Shown here: positions 7,150 through 13,897 of the stretch, piece after piece
How the letters are laid out: each line of letters opens with the position of its first letter
Position numbering within the stretch: position 1 is the first letter of the stretch
Assembly (NCBI GenBank): GCA_903904495.1
Contig: CAIVCU010000152.1
Location: forward strand, 1 to 15,303
DNA length: 15,303 nucleotides
From: an uncultured Chlorobiaceae bacterium
GTDB taxonomy: Bacteria > Bacteroidota > Chlorobiia > Chlorobiales > Chlorobiaceae
Direction: 5' to 3'
Position numbers and translations under genes: made by a program
The notes under the pieces: generated by a model
What the model was told of the DNA's origin: nothing
What the model saw: only the letters and a program-made list of their open reading frames with translations
Databases searched by the model: none

Positions 7150-7665
7150 TTATTGAATAACAATCCAGTGCTTGAACCCTTCAAATATTTTATCGAAAAC
7201 CCCTTGAGCCTTTACATCAGGTGTGGAAACCTGCTGACCCTCATAACCGACAATGGCAAAATAAATAGCCTTTTCGTAAAAGTAGTTCAACTGGTGGGAA
7301 AATTCGATCGCCCGGTTTAAATCGACCCCTTCGGTAACAATACCTTCATCAAGAAGGTAGCTCCAGAGGAGATCTCGCTCAAGCATGAACGAATAGACCA
7401 TTTCACTCACTTTCAGACCTGATTTTGCCCCATGAACTCCTATGTCACAGAACTGTTCTGCGATTTCACGATCCCGACCCTCTTGTTTCCCTATCCACTG
7501 GCCAAGTTTTCTGAACCGGCTGTAAACAATATCGTGAAGAGCATCTTTTGAGAGCTTGCTGTATCCTGCAGTGAGGGGATTGTTGCGGACGTTCTGCACC
7601 CATTGCAGAGAGAGGGATTCCGCATGATCTTCAATAAGACGAATGAAACGATTGATAAGCAGCAT
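7150..7665 (-). CDS. RsbRD N-terminal-domain-like alpha-helical protein
   Basis: 171 residues, entirely helical in character, without membrane segments. The pattern L-I-E-D-H-A-E-S-L-S-L-Q-W near the N-terminus, then Y-S-R-F-R-K-L-G-Q-W-I, the central G-x-H-G-A-K-S-G-L-K-V-S-E-M-V-Y-S-F-M-L-E-R and a late helix ending F-Y-E-K-A-I-Y-F-A-I-V-G-Y-E resembles the N-terminal sensor domain of RsbR/RsbRD stressosome co-antagonists, which also occurs alone or ahead of histidine kinases. No STAS, kinase or receiver domain is present, so the protein may be a sensory or interaction module lacking its own output. The family call rests on the helical pattern and length and needs a profile search. It is upstream of, and probably co-transcribed with, the phosphodiesterase gene. 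Confidence 0.6.
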   Translation of the reverse strand: MLLINRFIRLIEDHAESLSLQWVQNVRNNPLTAGYSKLSKDALHDIVYSRFRKLGQWIGKQEGRDREIAEQFCDIGVHGAKSGLKVSEMVYSFMLERDLLWSYLLDEGIVTEGVDLNRAIEFSHQLNYFYEKAIYFAIVGYEGQQVSTPDVKAQGVFDKIFEGFKHWIVIQ

Positions 7666-7812
7666 AGCAGATAAGATGTAATGATGAAGTTACAACTTAT
7701 TAAAGCTACGAATCTTCTTTGAAGAGTTCAAAAGCTGAAATAATAACGCACAACCCCCACCTCAGGATATATTGAGGAAAAAGGATGTGAAATATTGTTT
7801 CAGCAGAGCTGC

Positions 7813-8124
7813 TTACGCGTTACGTTTGCCGGAAGTGGAGCGAAATACCTTGGAGGATGTCTTTTTTTTGGGTTTTCTTTTCTGCTGCAGCTTGTTGCCA
7901 TCAGCACTTTTCGGCGCGGAACGGACGCCTGACCCGCTCACACTGAAAAAATCGGAAGGATTTTTGCTTCTTCCTTTGTTAAACCGGTTTTTTCGATACT
8001 TTTTTTCAAGGTCAGCGTAAGGACTTGGCGGCTCTGGGGAGGTATTGTAGTTATTAAAATTCGGCTCTTCAATGACCTCTTCTACATCATCCAAAACCAC
8101 TTCGGGATGAACTTTCTTAGGCAA
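7813..8124 (-). CDS. Hypothetical charged protein, TTG start
   Basis: 103 residues of unknown function. The first ~25 residues are acidic (V-L-D-D-V-E-E-V-I-E-E-P), the middle is Asn/Pro/Ser-rich, and the last ~60 are strongly basic (K-K-Y-R-K-N-R-F-N-K-G-R; Q-Q-K-R-K-P-K-K-K-T). It looks intrinsically disordered and could bind nucleic acid, but no domain is recognised. The only start in frame is TTG at 8124: a TGA lies three codons upstream and there is no internal ATG. No Shine-Dalgarno is visible. I favour this strand because the opposite reading gives Phe/Leu/Cys-rich sequence typical of the shadow of a lysine-rich gene. It may still be a chance reading frame. Confidence 0.5.
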   Translation of the reverse strand: MPKKVHPEVVLDDVEEVIEEPNFNNYNTSPEPPSPYADLEKKYRKNRFNKGRSKNPSDFFSVSGSGVRSAPKSADGNKLQQKRKPKKKTSSKVFRSTSGKRNA

Positions 8125-8187
8125 ATTATTTCAGTTTATGTTGAACAAATCAAGAGCGTTTTTTACTCACGATTATTCTGAAGGGAA

Positions 8188-8198
8188 TGTAATTTACA
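8188..8198. promoter_or_regulatory. Perfect 11-bp palindrome in the divergent intergenic region
   Basis: TGTAATTTACA is a perfect 5-1-5 inverted repeat in the AT-rich 210-base gap between the charged-protein gene (minus) and the yqaE-like gene (plus). Its position between divergent genes suits a regulator binding site, but no cognate regulator is identifiable and AT-rich DNA yields such palindromes by chance. Nothing else firm is seen in this gap apart from the Shine-Dalgarno of the downstream gene. Confidence 0.3.
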
Positions 8199-8334
8199 AA
8201 TTTAGGTTACAAATGCAAGCAATACTATAATCAAAAAGTAATGAAAATCCTGCTTATTGATGATTATGTTTTTGCGTTGCTTGTTGTTAGTTTAAGTATT
8301 AAATTTTAATTATTTCATAAAAAAGGAGATTGAC

Positions 8335-8511
8335 ATGGATATTCGCAGATTACTTCTCGCCGTTATTCTTCCGCCAGCTGCAATCATGAACAAGGAAGCC
8401 GGAACGATCATGCTCACCGGACTTCTTACCCTGCTCGGCTGGCTGCCGGGTGTTGTTTTTGCTCTTTTCCTGATATATCAGGAACAACGCCAGTGCGAAG
8501 CAAAAGCCTGA
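8335..8511 (+). CDS. yqaE: Pmp3/YqaE (UPF0057) family small membrane protein
   Basis: A 58-residue protein starting at ATG 8335, preceded by one of the best Shine-Dalgarno sequences in the window (AAGGAG, 8323-8328). It has two hydrophobic helices: residues ~5-18 containing the family's I-L-P-P-A-A, and residues ~24-49 containing L-T-L-L-G-W-L-P-G-V-V-F-A-L-F-L-I-Y, the UPF0057 signature (L-G-W-x-P-G). Members are stress-induced proteolipids; the yeast homologue Pmp3 influences membrane potential, while bacterial functions remain poorly defined. The hydrophilic tail Q-E-Q-R-Q-C-E-A-K-A is short. It lies ~120 bases upstream of a universal stress protein on the same strand, which suggests a shared stress context. 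No clear terminator separates the two. Confidence 0.9.
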   Translation: MDIRRLLLAVILPPAAIMNKEAGTIMLTGLLTLLGWLPGVVFALFLIYQEQRQCEAKA

Positions 8512-8629
8512 CACTCTCGTTGCTAAAGGTCAGGCGGTTATTGTTGCCTATCGCGTTTACTTATCAAGTAATCGCAGAGGAGCAGATTCTGTCGTTTTGC
8601 TGATATCACTGCGCCAAGGATACCATGTT

Positions 8630-9094
8630 ATGAAGCTTCTTGTCGCCATCGATTTTTCGGAACTTGCTGAACGGATTATTGCAGAAGCGGAAAAACTTGC
8701 CAAAGCCCTTCAGGCGAAAGTTTTTCTGCTTCATGTAATACCTCCACCGTCACCTGTTATGGATGTTCCTCCCGATGTGGAAGCCCTGCTCCCCCCGGAA
8801 GAGCTGTTTAAAAAAGAAAGCCTTCCTCCGCCCTTCGATCACCCTGAATCCGCAAAACTTATAACGATTGCCAAGCAGTTGCAGGAGAGCGGTATTGATA
8901 TAGCTGTCATCGTAGCGCAGAACGATGAGGTTATGGCTATTATCGACGAAAGTAAAAAAATTTGTGCCGATATGATCATGCTTGGGTCCCATGGACACGG
9001 AGCACTTTTTCATCTTATCATCGGCAGTGTGTCAGAAGGGGTTATCCGTCGGGCTACCTGCCCGGTCATTATTGTGCCGTCAGTGAAGCGTTGA
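8630..9094 (+). CDS. Universal stress protein (UspA family)
   Basis: 154 residues. The N-terminal strand K-L-L-V-A-I-D-F-S-E opens a Rossmann-like fold with the nucleotide-contacting Asp. The C-terminal half carries the ATP-binding signature G-S-H-G-H-G-x8-G-S-V (G-x2-G-x9-G-S type), then the family ending V-I-R-R-A-T-C-P-V-I-I-V. A proline-rich insert between strand 2 and the next helix (roughly residues 38-67) is longer than in minimal UspA proteins. ATG 8630 is preceded by AAGGA nine bases upstream. The frame is open to an ATG at 8597, but the family start fits 8630. The last 26 bases overlap the convergent ZnuB-like gene. It probably acts in the cytoplasm as an ATP-binding dimer in stress survival. 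Confidence 0.93.
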   Translation: MKLLVAIDFSELAERIIAEAEKLAKALQAKVFLLHVIPPPSPVMDVPPDVEALLPPEELFKKESLPPPFDHPESAKLITIAKQLQESGIDIAVIVAQNDEVMAIIDESKKICADMIMLGSHGHGALFHLIIGSVSEGVIRRATCPVIIVPSVKR

Positions 9095-9890
9095 CCATCC
9101 GCCAGGCATGCGCCAGTACAAAAGCCAAACCGGCAAAAATAATAATTGTTGCCCCGGAAGCTATGTCCAGCTGATAGGAGAACCAGAGCCCACAGAGACT
9201 GAACAGCGAGGAAAGGACTACTGCAAGCACCATCATGCCGGGCAAACTGCGACTGAACATCCTTGCTATTGCAGCAGGAATGGTTAAAAGCGCAATCACC
9301 ATCACGATACCAACGACCCGCATCATGATCACTACCGTCAATGCAATCAGGCAGAGCATCAGCAGGTAGAGCGCTGTTGTTTTCAAACCTGAAACTGTGG
9401 CGTACTCTTCATCAAACGAAATGGCTAGAAATTCCTTGTTGAGCAGCCATACCACCCCGATGATAAACAGGTCAAGCGACAGGATCATCCAGAGATCGAC
9501 GGTTGGAACGGTAAGTATATTGCCGAAAAGATAGCTGAAAAGGTCGGGAGCATAGCCAGGTTTGAGACCGATACATATAACCCCGATGGCCATGCCGACA
9601 GCCCAGAATGCACCTATGGCACTATCTTCGGCAACCTTGGCCTTTTTGCTCAACAGACCTATAGCTACGGCGGCGAAAAGACTGAAGGGGATCACGCCGA
9701 GCAGCGGATTGATACCGAGGTAGTACCCAAGACCGATGCCGCCGAACGCAGTATGTGCGATACCTCCGCTGATAAACCCGATTTTTTTCACCACGACATA
9801 GGTGCCGATAATACCGCAGGCTACACTGGAAAGAATCGCAGCAAGCAGCGCATTGCGCATGAACTCAAAAGCAAGAATCTCCTGCAGCAT
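9069..9890 (-). CDS. znuB: Zinc/manganese-type ABC transporter permease (ZnuB-like)
   Basis: With the start at ATG 9890 the protein has 273 residues and about eight predicted membrane helices, the normal size for ABC-3 family permeases. Family features are F-M-R-N-A-L-L-A-A near the N-terminus, the G-T-Y-V-V-V-K-K-I-G-F-I-S-G-G-I-A-H-T-A-F-G-G-I-G-L-G segment, and V-V-G-I-V-M-V-I-A-L-L-T-I-P-A-A-I-A-R. It would form the membrane channel for a divalent cation delivered by the binding protein. The frame extends upstream to 9980, but those 30 residues overlap the ATPase gene and are not family sequence. The start used lies 4 bases after the ATPase stop. The 3' end overlaps the universal stress protein gene tail to tail by 26 bases. 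Metal specificity (Zn versus Mn/Fe) is inferred from the operon. Confidence 0.9.
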   Translation of the reverse strand: MLQEILAFEFMRNALLAAILSSVACGIIGTYVVVKKIGFISGGIAHTAFGGIGLGYYLGINPLLGVIPFSLFAAVAIGLLSKKAKVAEDSAIGAFWAVGMAIGVICIGLKPGYAPDLFSYLFGNILTVPTVDLWMILSLDLFIIGVVWLLNKEFLAISFDEEYATVSGLKTTALYLLMLCLIALTVVIMMRVVGIVMVIALLTIPAAIARMFSRSLPGMMVLAVVLSSLFSLCGLWFSYQLDIASGATIIIFAGLAFVLAHAWRMVNASLTAQ

Positions 9891-9894
9891 ACTG

Positions 9895-10656
9895 TTAAGG
9901 ATGATCAATTGTTCTGGAAACCGGAGAGTGATGCACGACAGGATTAACAGGGTAGTGATAAAGCGAACTGAGGCTCTCACTCTTCGGACTTACGCCTGAC
10001 TCATACAGCTCAAGCGTTACATTCAGAAAGGCGATTCTTGTCACGTAACGACTTATGGTTCCGGTATCATGGGTGACAAGAACAATGGTGAGCTTTTCTT
10101 TCAGGTGCTCCATCAGATCGTAAATAGTGGTTTTCATCTGAGGATCGATACTTGCCGTGGGCTCATCAAGCAGGAGCAGTTCGGGATCACCGGCAAGTGC
10201 CCGCGCAATAAGGGCCCTCTGCAGCTCGCCTCCGGAGAGGTCGCCAATACGGCGTTCCGACAGCTTTTCGAGTCCGGCCGTGCAGATTGCCTCATCAGCG
10301 ATCTGGCGATCCCTCTTATTATAGTGCTGAAACAGTTTTTTGTTCGACAACCGTCCCATAAGCACAAGTTCGCGAATACTTATGGGAAAATCCCGGTCAA
10401 AAAAAAGCCGCTGAGGCACATAGCCGACTCGGCCGGGAAACCCTCCAGGAGCTCCGCCAAAAACCCTGACACTGCCTGTCGAGCATTTTTCCAACCCGAG
10501 AATCACCCGGAGCAATGTTGTTTTACCCCCGCCATTCGGACCGATAATAGCAAGAAAATCGCCATCATATACCGACAGTGTCAGGCTATCAAGCACTTTC
10601 ACCCCTCCTAGGGAGAGTGAAAGCCGGTCACACTCTATAATCGGCTCCTTTTTCAT
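9895..10656 (-). CDS. znuC: Zinc-type ABC transporter ATPase (ZnuC-like)
   Basis: 253 residues. Walker A is G39-P-N-G-G-G-K-T-T47; a Q-loop (V-P-Q-R), ABC signature L-S-G-G-E-L-Q-R, Walker B L-L-L-L-D-E-P, D-loop (S-I-D-P) and H-loop (V-T-H-D) are all intact. This is the cytoplasmic ATPase powering divalent-metal import by the ZnuABC-type transporter. The ~40 residues after the H-loop are divergent, as in many ZnuC proteins. The ATG overlaps the stop of the binding-protein gene by 4 bases (ATGA), so the two are translationally coupled, and the permease starts 4 bases after its stop. Confidence 0.95.
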   Translation of the reverse strand: MKKEPIIECDRLSLSLGGVKVLDSLTLSVYDGDFLAIIGPNGGGKTTLLRVILGLEKCSTGSVRVFGGAPGGFPGRVGYVPQRLFFDRDFPISIRELVLMGRLSNKKLFQHYNKRDRQIADEAICTAGLEKLSERRIGDLSGGELQRALIARALAGDPELLLLDEPTASIDPQMKTTIYDLMEHLKEKLTIVLVTHDTGTISRYVTRIAFLNVTLELYESGVSPKSESLSSLYHYPVNPVVHHSPVSRTIDHP

Positions 10657-11546
10657 TGCATGCTTTCGATGAACGTTGTTGTCGCACGTCGCAGATTCTC
10701 CTGATAATCGCCAGCAAGAGGATCAACACTGCGGGTTACACCACTGATTTCTCTGGCAATGGTTTCAGCCTGCGCTCTACTGAACTGGGGTGAAACAAAC
10801 ACAACCTTGATATGGTTTTCTTTAGCTTTATTGATGACACGCTGCATCTGACGGGGAGTCAGGCTCTTTCCCTCCTCCTCAACAGCAATCTGTTCAAGAC
10901 CGAAAGCTGCAGCATAATAGCCCCATGCCGGATGAAATACCAGAAAGCGCCTGTTCGTTACCGCAGTAAGCTTTCGTTGAATTTCCCGGTTGAGCGACTG
11001 CAGTTCATCCACAAGCTGGATCCTGTTTTTTACGTAGTCGTTCTTATGGGCCGGGTCTGCCAGAATCAGGGCATGTTCGACATTTTTTGCAATAACAATT
11101 CCGTTCGATGGGGAGAGCCAGTAGTGCGGGTCGTTTCGTCCGTGATGATGACTCTCTTCATGAATCTCTTCACTCTTTATCGGAAGCAGTCGAACTCCCT
11201 CAACAGCATTAAGGACCTTCAACTTGCGGTTCAGTGACAAAAAACGATGCATCCAGTCCAGTTCAAACTCCACTCCCGATCCGACCTTGATGAACAGTGC
11301 TGCTTTGCCAAGCCGAACCATCTGACGGGGTGTTGGCTCATAACTATGCGGATTCCCTCCCGGAGGCACCATTACCGATACGTCAACATGAGTGCCTCCA
11401 ATCCTTTTGACAAAGTAGGAGAGTGGCTCAATGGAGGCAACAACCTGTAGTTTTGTGGTTTCATTCTGCTGAACGCAACCGTTCAGGAAGAGGGCCAGCA
11501 GCAGCAGCATATGAACCGGCACAAATCTGTTAACGATGTTTTTCAA
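10653..11546 (-). CDS. znuA: Zinc-type ABC transporter substrate-binding lipoprotein (ZnuA-like)
   Basis: 297 residues. A lipoprotein signal (basic N-terminus, L-L-L-L-A-L-F, lipobox L21-N22-G23-C24) anchors it outside the cytoplasmic membrane. Cluster A-I metal ligands are H67 in G-N-P-H-S-Y-E, H141 in D-P-H-Y-W, H204 in F-H-P-A-W and D274 in V-D-P-L. A short His-rich loop (H129, H133-H135) lies just before the second ligand, as in zinc-specific ZnuA proteins, although shorter than in enterobacteria. It delivers the metal to the ZnuBC-like permease. Translation starts at TTG 11546, overlapping the regulator's TGA by 4 bases (TTGA). A Shine-Dalgarno GGAG sits 8 bases upstream, inside the end of the regulator gene. 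Zinc is more likely than manganese, by the His loop and the regulator type. Confidence 0.92.
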   Translation of the reverse strand: MKNIVNRFVPVHMLLLLALFLNGCVQQNETTKLQVVASIEPLSYFVKRIGGTHVDVSVMVPPGGNPHSYEPTPRQMVRLGKAALFIKVGSGVEFELDWMHRFLSLNRKLKVLNAVEGVRLLPIKSEEIHEESHHHGRNDPHYWLSPSNGIVIAKNVEHALILADPAHKNDYVKNRIQLVDELQSLNREIQRKLTAVTNRRFLVFHPAWGYYAAAFGLEQIAVEEEGKSLTPRQMQRVINKAKENHIKVVFVSPQFSRAQAETIAREISGVTRSVDPLAGDYQENLRRATTTFIESMQ

Positions 11547-11980
11547 CAGAACATCTCCTGTTCCTTTGATACGCAGGAGGGGCAGATTCCACTCAGTTGC
11601 ACAACGTGACTCACAAGCCGGAAACCTCCGATAATCATCCCCTCATGATAGTCGCAGAGCTCAACCTGACCAACCTTTCCACATGTGGAGCAAATAATAT
11701 GATGGTGATGGTGCTTTTCCCGGAAAGGAGTGCAGCAGAGAGCATAGCTCCGCTCTCGACCAAAACCGACGACCCGGAACAATACCCCGCAATCAGCAAG
11801 GGTTTCAAGGTTGCGATACACTCCCGGCAGTCCACACCGGCTGAAGAGACGCTTCAGCTGATCCTGAACCTCCTGGGGCGAAAGCGGAGCCGGAGAGTTC
11901 AAAAACAGGGCGACCATCTCCCGACGACGCGGGGTCATCTTCAGACCTGCCTTTTTGATCAAAGCATAAGCTTCATTCAT
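11543..11980 (-). CDS. zur: Fur-family metalloregulator, probably Zur
   Basis: 145 residues. Residues 1-80 are the winged-helix DNA-binding domain (L-K-M-T-P-R-R, then the recognition segment G-L-P-G-V-Y-R-N-L-E-T-L). The dimerisation domain begins with H90-H94, C97-x2-C100 and ends with C133-x2-C136, the structural zinc site of the family. It heads a four-gene unit with znuA-, znuC- and znuB-like genes, all overlapping or nearly so, so a zinc-sensing repressor that controls its own operon is the natural reading. Fur or PerR roles cannot be excluded from sequence alone. No Shine-Dalgarno is evident before ATG 11980; instead a perfect 13-bp palindrome lies 9 bases upstream. The start is fixed by the fit of the family N-terminus. 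Confidence 0.9.
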   Translation of the reverse strand: MNEAYALIKKAGLKMTPRRREMVALFLNSPAPLSPQEVQDQLKRLFSRCGLPGVYRNLETLADCGVLFRVVGFGRERSYALCCTPFREKHHHHHIICSTCGKVGQVELCDYHEGMIIGGFRLVSHVVQLSGICPSCVSKEQEMFC

Positions 11981-11989
11981 GATCTAAAC

Positions 11990-12002
11990 AGAAATAATTT
12001 CT
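11990..12002. promoter_or_regulatory. Candidate Zur/Fur-type operator upstream of the zinc operon
   Basis: AGAAATAATTTCT is a perfect 6-1-6 inverted repeat ending 9 bases before the regulator ATG (minus strand). Fur-family boxes are typically 7-1-7 palindromes with an AAT-n-ATT centre, and the core here (AAATAATTT) resembles that. The AT-rich segment just upstream on the minus strand (TTATAAATAG within 12001-12012) could hold the -10 region, so binding here would block transcription and translation initiation. The operator role is inferred from position and symmetry. Confidence 0.5.
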
Positions 12003-12042
12003 ATTTATAAGATAAAAAGGCAACAAACAGTTCCGGCAGGAC

Positions 12043-12079
12043 AAAAAAGCGTAACAGATTGAAATAATCGTGTTACCGC
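12043..12079 (-). terminator. Intrinsic terminator of leuA
   Basis: Reading the minus strand, a long stem with two single-base bulges (12066-12079 with 12049-12060), loop of five bases, is followed by six T residues (12048-12043). It begins 14 bases after the leuA stop codon. It separates leuA from the zinc operon, so the latter needs its own promoter between 11981 and 12042. Confidence 0.85.
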
Positions 12080-12093
12080 ATAAAAAATGAGAG

Positions 12094-13782
12094 TCAGGGA
12101 AGCCTGTTCAATGCACTGACCGTGGCTTTGATCGAAGCAAGACTTATATTTGAATCAATGCCGGCGCCAAAAGAAACCCGTCCATCGGCGCTTCCAATCT
12201 TGATATACGCTATGGCAAGTGCCCGGGAACTGTGACCAATAGCGTGCTCAGCGTACTCATCAACGCTGAATTCAAGGCCACTCTCCCTGATAAATCCCTT
12301 GACAAATGCATCGAGCGGGCCGTTTCCCGTGGCTTCAAAGCTAAACTCACTATCCTTCATCTGCACGACGCAATTGATCGTTGTCGTCTCTTCATCACTT
12401 TGAAGAGGATTCTCGTCATCCCAGCTGAAATGGCACTTTTTAAGGATAACTGGCTCCCTGAGTTTCACATACTCTGTATGAAACAGATCGTGAATCTGCT
12501 CCGATGAAAGCTCTTCGCCTGTAGTGTCGGCAACTGCCTGAACAGCATCAGCAAAATCAGGCTGCATCCATTTCGGTATCTGAATACCAAAATCCTTTTC
12601 CAGCACATAGGCCATTCCTCCCTTGCCGGACTGACTGTTTATGCGCACAATCGCTTCATAGGTACAACCAACATCCTGTGGATCGATCGGCAGATAAGGA
12701 ACAGCCCATAATCCGTCAGGTGACTGAACATGCGCTTTCATCCCTTTGCTGATGGCGTCCTGATGAGAACCGGAAAAGGCCGTATAGACCAGATCGCCCG
12801 CATAGGGATGGCGAGGATGAATATCCATGCGTGTGCATCGTCGATAAACCTCGCGCACCCGTGGCAAATCAGAAAAATCAAGTTCAGGATCGACCCCCTG
12901 ACTGAAGAGGTTCAACGCCATGATGACAATATCCATGTTACCGCAACGCTCGCCATTTCCAAACAGGGCACCTTCGATACGGTCAGCTCCGGCCATCAGG
13001 GCTAATTCAGCGGTCGCAACTGCTGTACCGCGATCGTTATGGGCATGAACGCTTATAAGGACAGCATCCCTAGCCTTGATGCTGCGACAGAACCACTCGA
13101 TCCGGTCGGCATAAATATTCGGCCGCGACATTTCAACCGTTGAAGGCAGATTGAGGATGATTTTTTCATCAGCAGACGCTCCCCAGGTATCCATGACGGC
13201 GTGGCAGACTTCGAGCGCATAATCCAGCTCTGTACCGGTAAAACTTTCAGGGCTGTACTCAAAACGAATTCCTGCATTACCTGACATATCTTTCAGGCGG
13301 CGTACAAGCGCTGTTCCCTCGACAGCAATAGCCTTGATCTCCTCCTTGTCTTTTCGAAACACCACATCACGCTGCAGCCGTGACGTTGAATTGTAGAGGT
13401 GAACAATGGAATGCTTCGCTCCACTGATGGCATCAAAGGTTTTTCGGATCAAATGTTCCCGAGCCTGGGTCAACACTTGGATGGTAACATCGTCCGGAAT
13501 CAGATTATCATTGATCAACCTGCGGACAAACGAATATTCAGTGGCCGAAGCTGATGGAAAACCAACCTCGATCTCCTTGAATCCAACGGAGACAAGAAGC
13601 TGAAACATGGAAACCTTTTCCTCCACGCTCATCGGAACCGGCAGTGCCTGGTTACCGTCACGAAGATCAACACTGCACCAAATCGGCGCTTTTGTGATTG
13701 AGTTGTCCGGCCAGCTCCTTGTGGTAATGTCAACCACAGGGTATGCTGCATATTTTTGATAATTCATCTTTTTCATTGCCAT
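12094..13782 (-). CDS. leuA: 2-isopropylmalate synthase, long form
   Basis: 562 residues, of the longer LeuA type (yeast/actinobacterial-like) rather than the ~520-residue enterobacterial type. It condenses acetyl-CoA with 2-oxoisovalerate to 2-isopropylmalate, the committed step of leucine synthesis. The HMGL-like TIM barrel begins with D39-L-R-D-G-N-Q-A-L. The metal-binding H246-A-H248-N-D and G-N-G-E-R-C-G-N are intact. A linker follows, and the C-terminal ~130 residues form the LeuA allosteric dimerisation domain, which binds leucine for feedback inhibition (G-N-G-P-L-D-A-F-V-K, then S-N-I-S-L-A-S-I-K-A). ATG 13782 is preceded by a good Shine-Dalgarno (AAGGAG, 13788-13793 region). The gene has its own leader peptide, attenuator and terminator and appears monocistronic. 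Confidence 0.95.
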   Translation of the reverse strand: MAMKKMNYQKYAAYPVVDITTRSWPDNSITKAPIWCSVDLRDGNQALPVPMSVEEKVSMFQLLVSVGFKEIEVGFPSASATEYSFVRRLINDNLIPDDVTIQVLTQAREHLIRKTFDAISGAKHSIVHLYNSTSRLQRDVVFRKDKEEIKAIAVEGTALVRRLKDMSGNAGIRFEYSPESFTGTELDYALEVCHAVMDTWGASADEKIILNLPSTVEMSRPNIYADRIEWFCRSIKARDAVLISVHAHNDRGTAVATAELALMAGADRIEGALFGNGERCGNMDIVIMALNLFSQGVDPELDFSDLPRVREVYRRCTRMDIHPRHPYAGDLVYTAFSGSHQDAISKGMKAHVQSPDGLWAVPYLPIDPQDVGCTYEAIVRINSQSGKGGMAYVLEKDFGIQIPKWMQPDFADAVQAVADTTGEELSSEQIHDLFHTEYVKLREPVILKKCHFSWDDENPLQSDEETTTINCVVQMKDSEFSFEATGNGPLDAFVKGFIRESGLEFSVDEYAEHAIGHSSRALAIAYIKIGSADGRVSFGAGIDSNISLASIKATVSALNRLP

Positions 13783-13808
13783 TCGTTCTCCTTTTGATCC
13801 TTTACAAT

Positions 13809-13843
13809 AAAAAAGCCACCAACCCTAAGAGGCTGGCGGCTTT
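13809..13843 (-). terminator. Leucine attenuator: leader terminator hairpin of leuA
   Basis: On the minus strand a 13-bp stem (13831-13843 with 13812-13824; two of the pairs are G-U) with a 6-base loop is followed by six T residues (13814-13809). It ends 26 bases before the leuA ATG, so it must be bypassed for leuA to be expressed. It shares bases 13822-13838 with the alternative antiterminator pairing, as expected of an attenuator rather than a terminator of an upstream gene. Confidence 0.88.
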
Positions 13844-13897
13844 AACAATGTTCTTTCTGGCGATAAAAACGAACTAAAACGCACCTCCCCTTAGAGC
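13822..13897 (-). promoter_or_regulatory. Antiterminator pairing of the leuA leader
   Basis: In the transcript, 13897-13887 (containing the last Leu codon CUC, the stop UAA and GGGG) can pair with 13832-13822 in 11 consecutive base pairs, three of them G-U. After a small internal loop, GGUG (13885-13882) pairs with CGCC (13838-13835). This pairing uses the 5' arm and loop of the terminator, so the two structures exclude each other. A third option pairs ACCUUCUU of the first Leu block (13937-13930) with GGGGAGGU. Ribosomes stalled at Leu codons would leave the antiterminator free to form; ribosomes reaching the stop codon would mask it. I worked out these pairings by eye; no folding energies were computed. 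Confidence 0.75.

Noticed and set aside
7772..8020. 82-residue plus-strand frame opposite the charged-protein gene
   Set aside because: It starts with TTG, is Phe/Leu/Cys-rich without a membrane-protein layout, and looks like the complement of a lysine-rich gene on the other strand.
9891..9980. N-terminal extension of the ZnuB-like permease
   Set aside because: The 30 extra residues overlap the ATPase gene and lack family similarity; ATG 9890, 4 bases after the ATPase stop, fits better.
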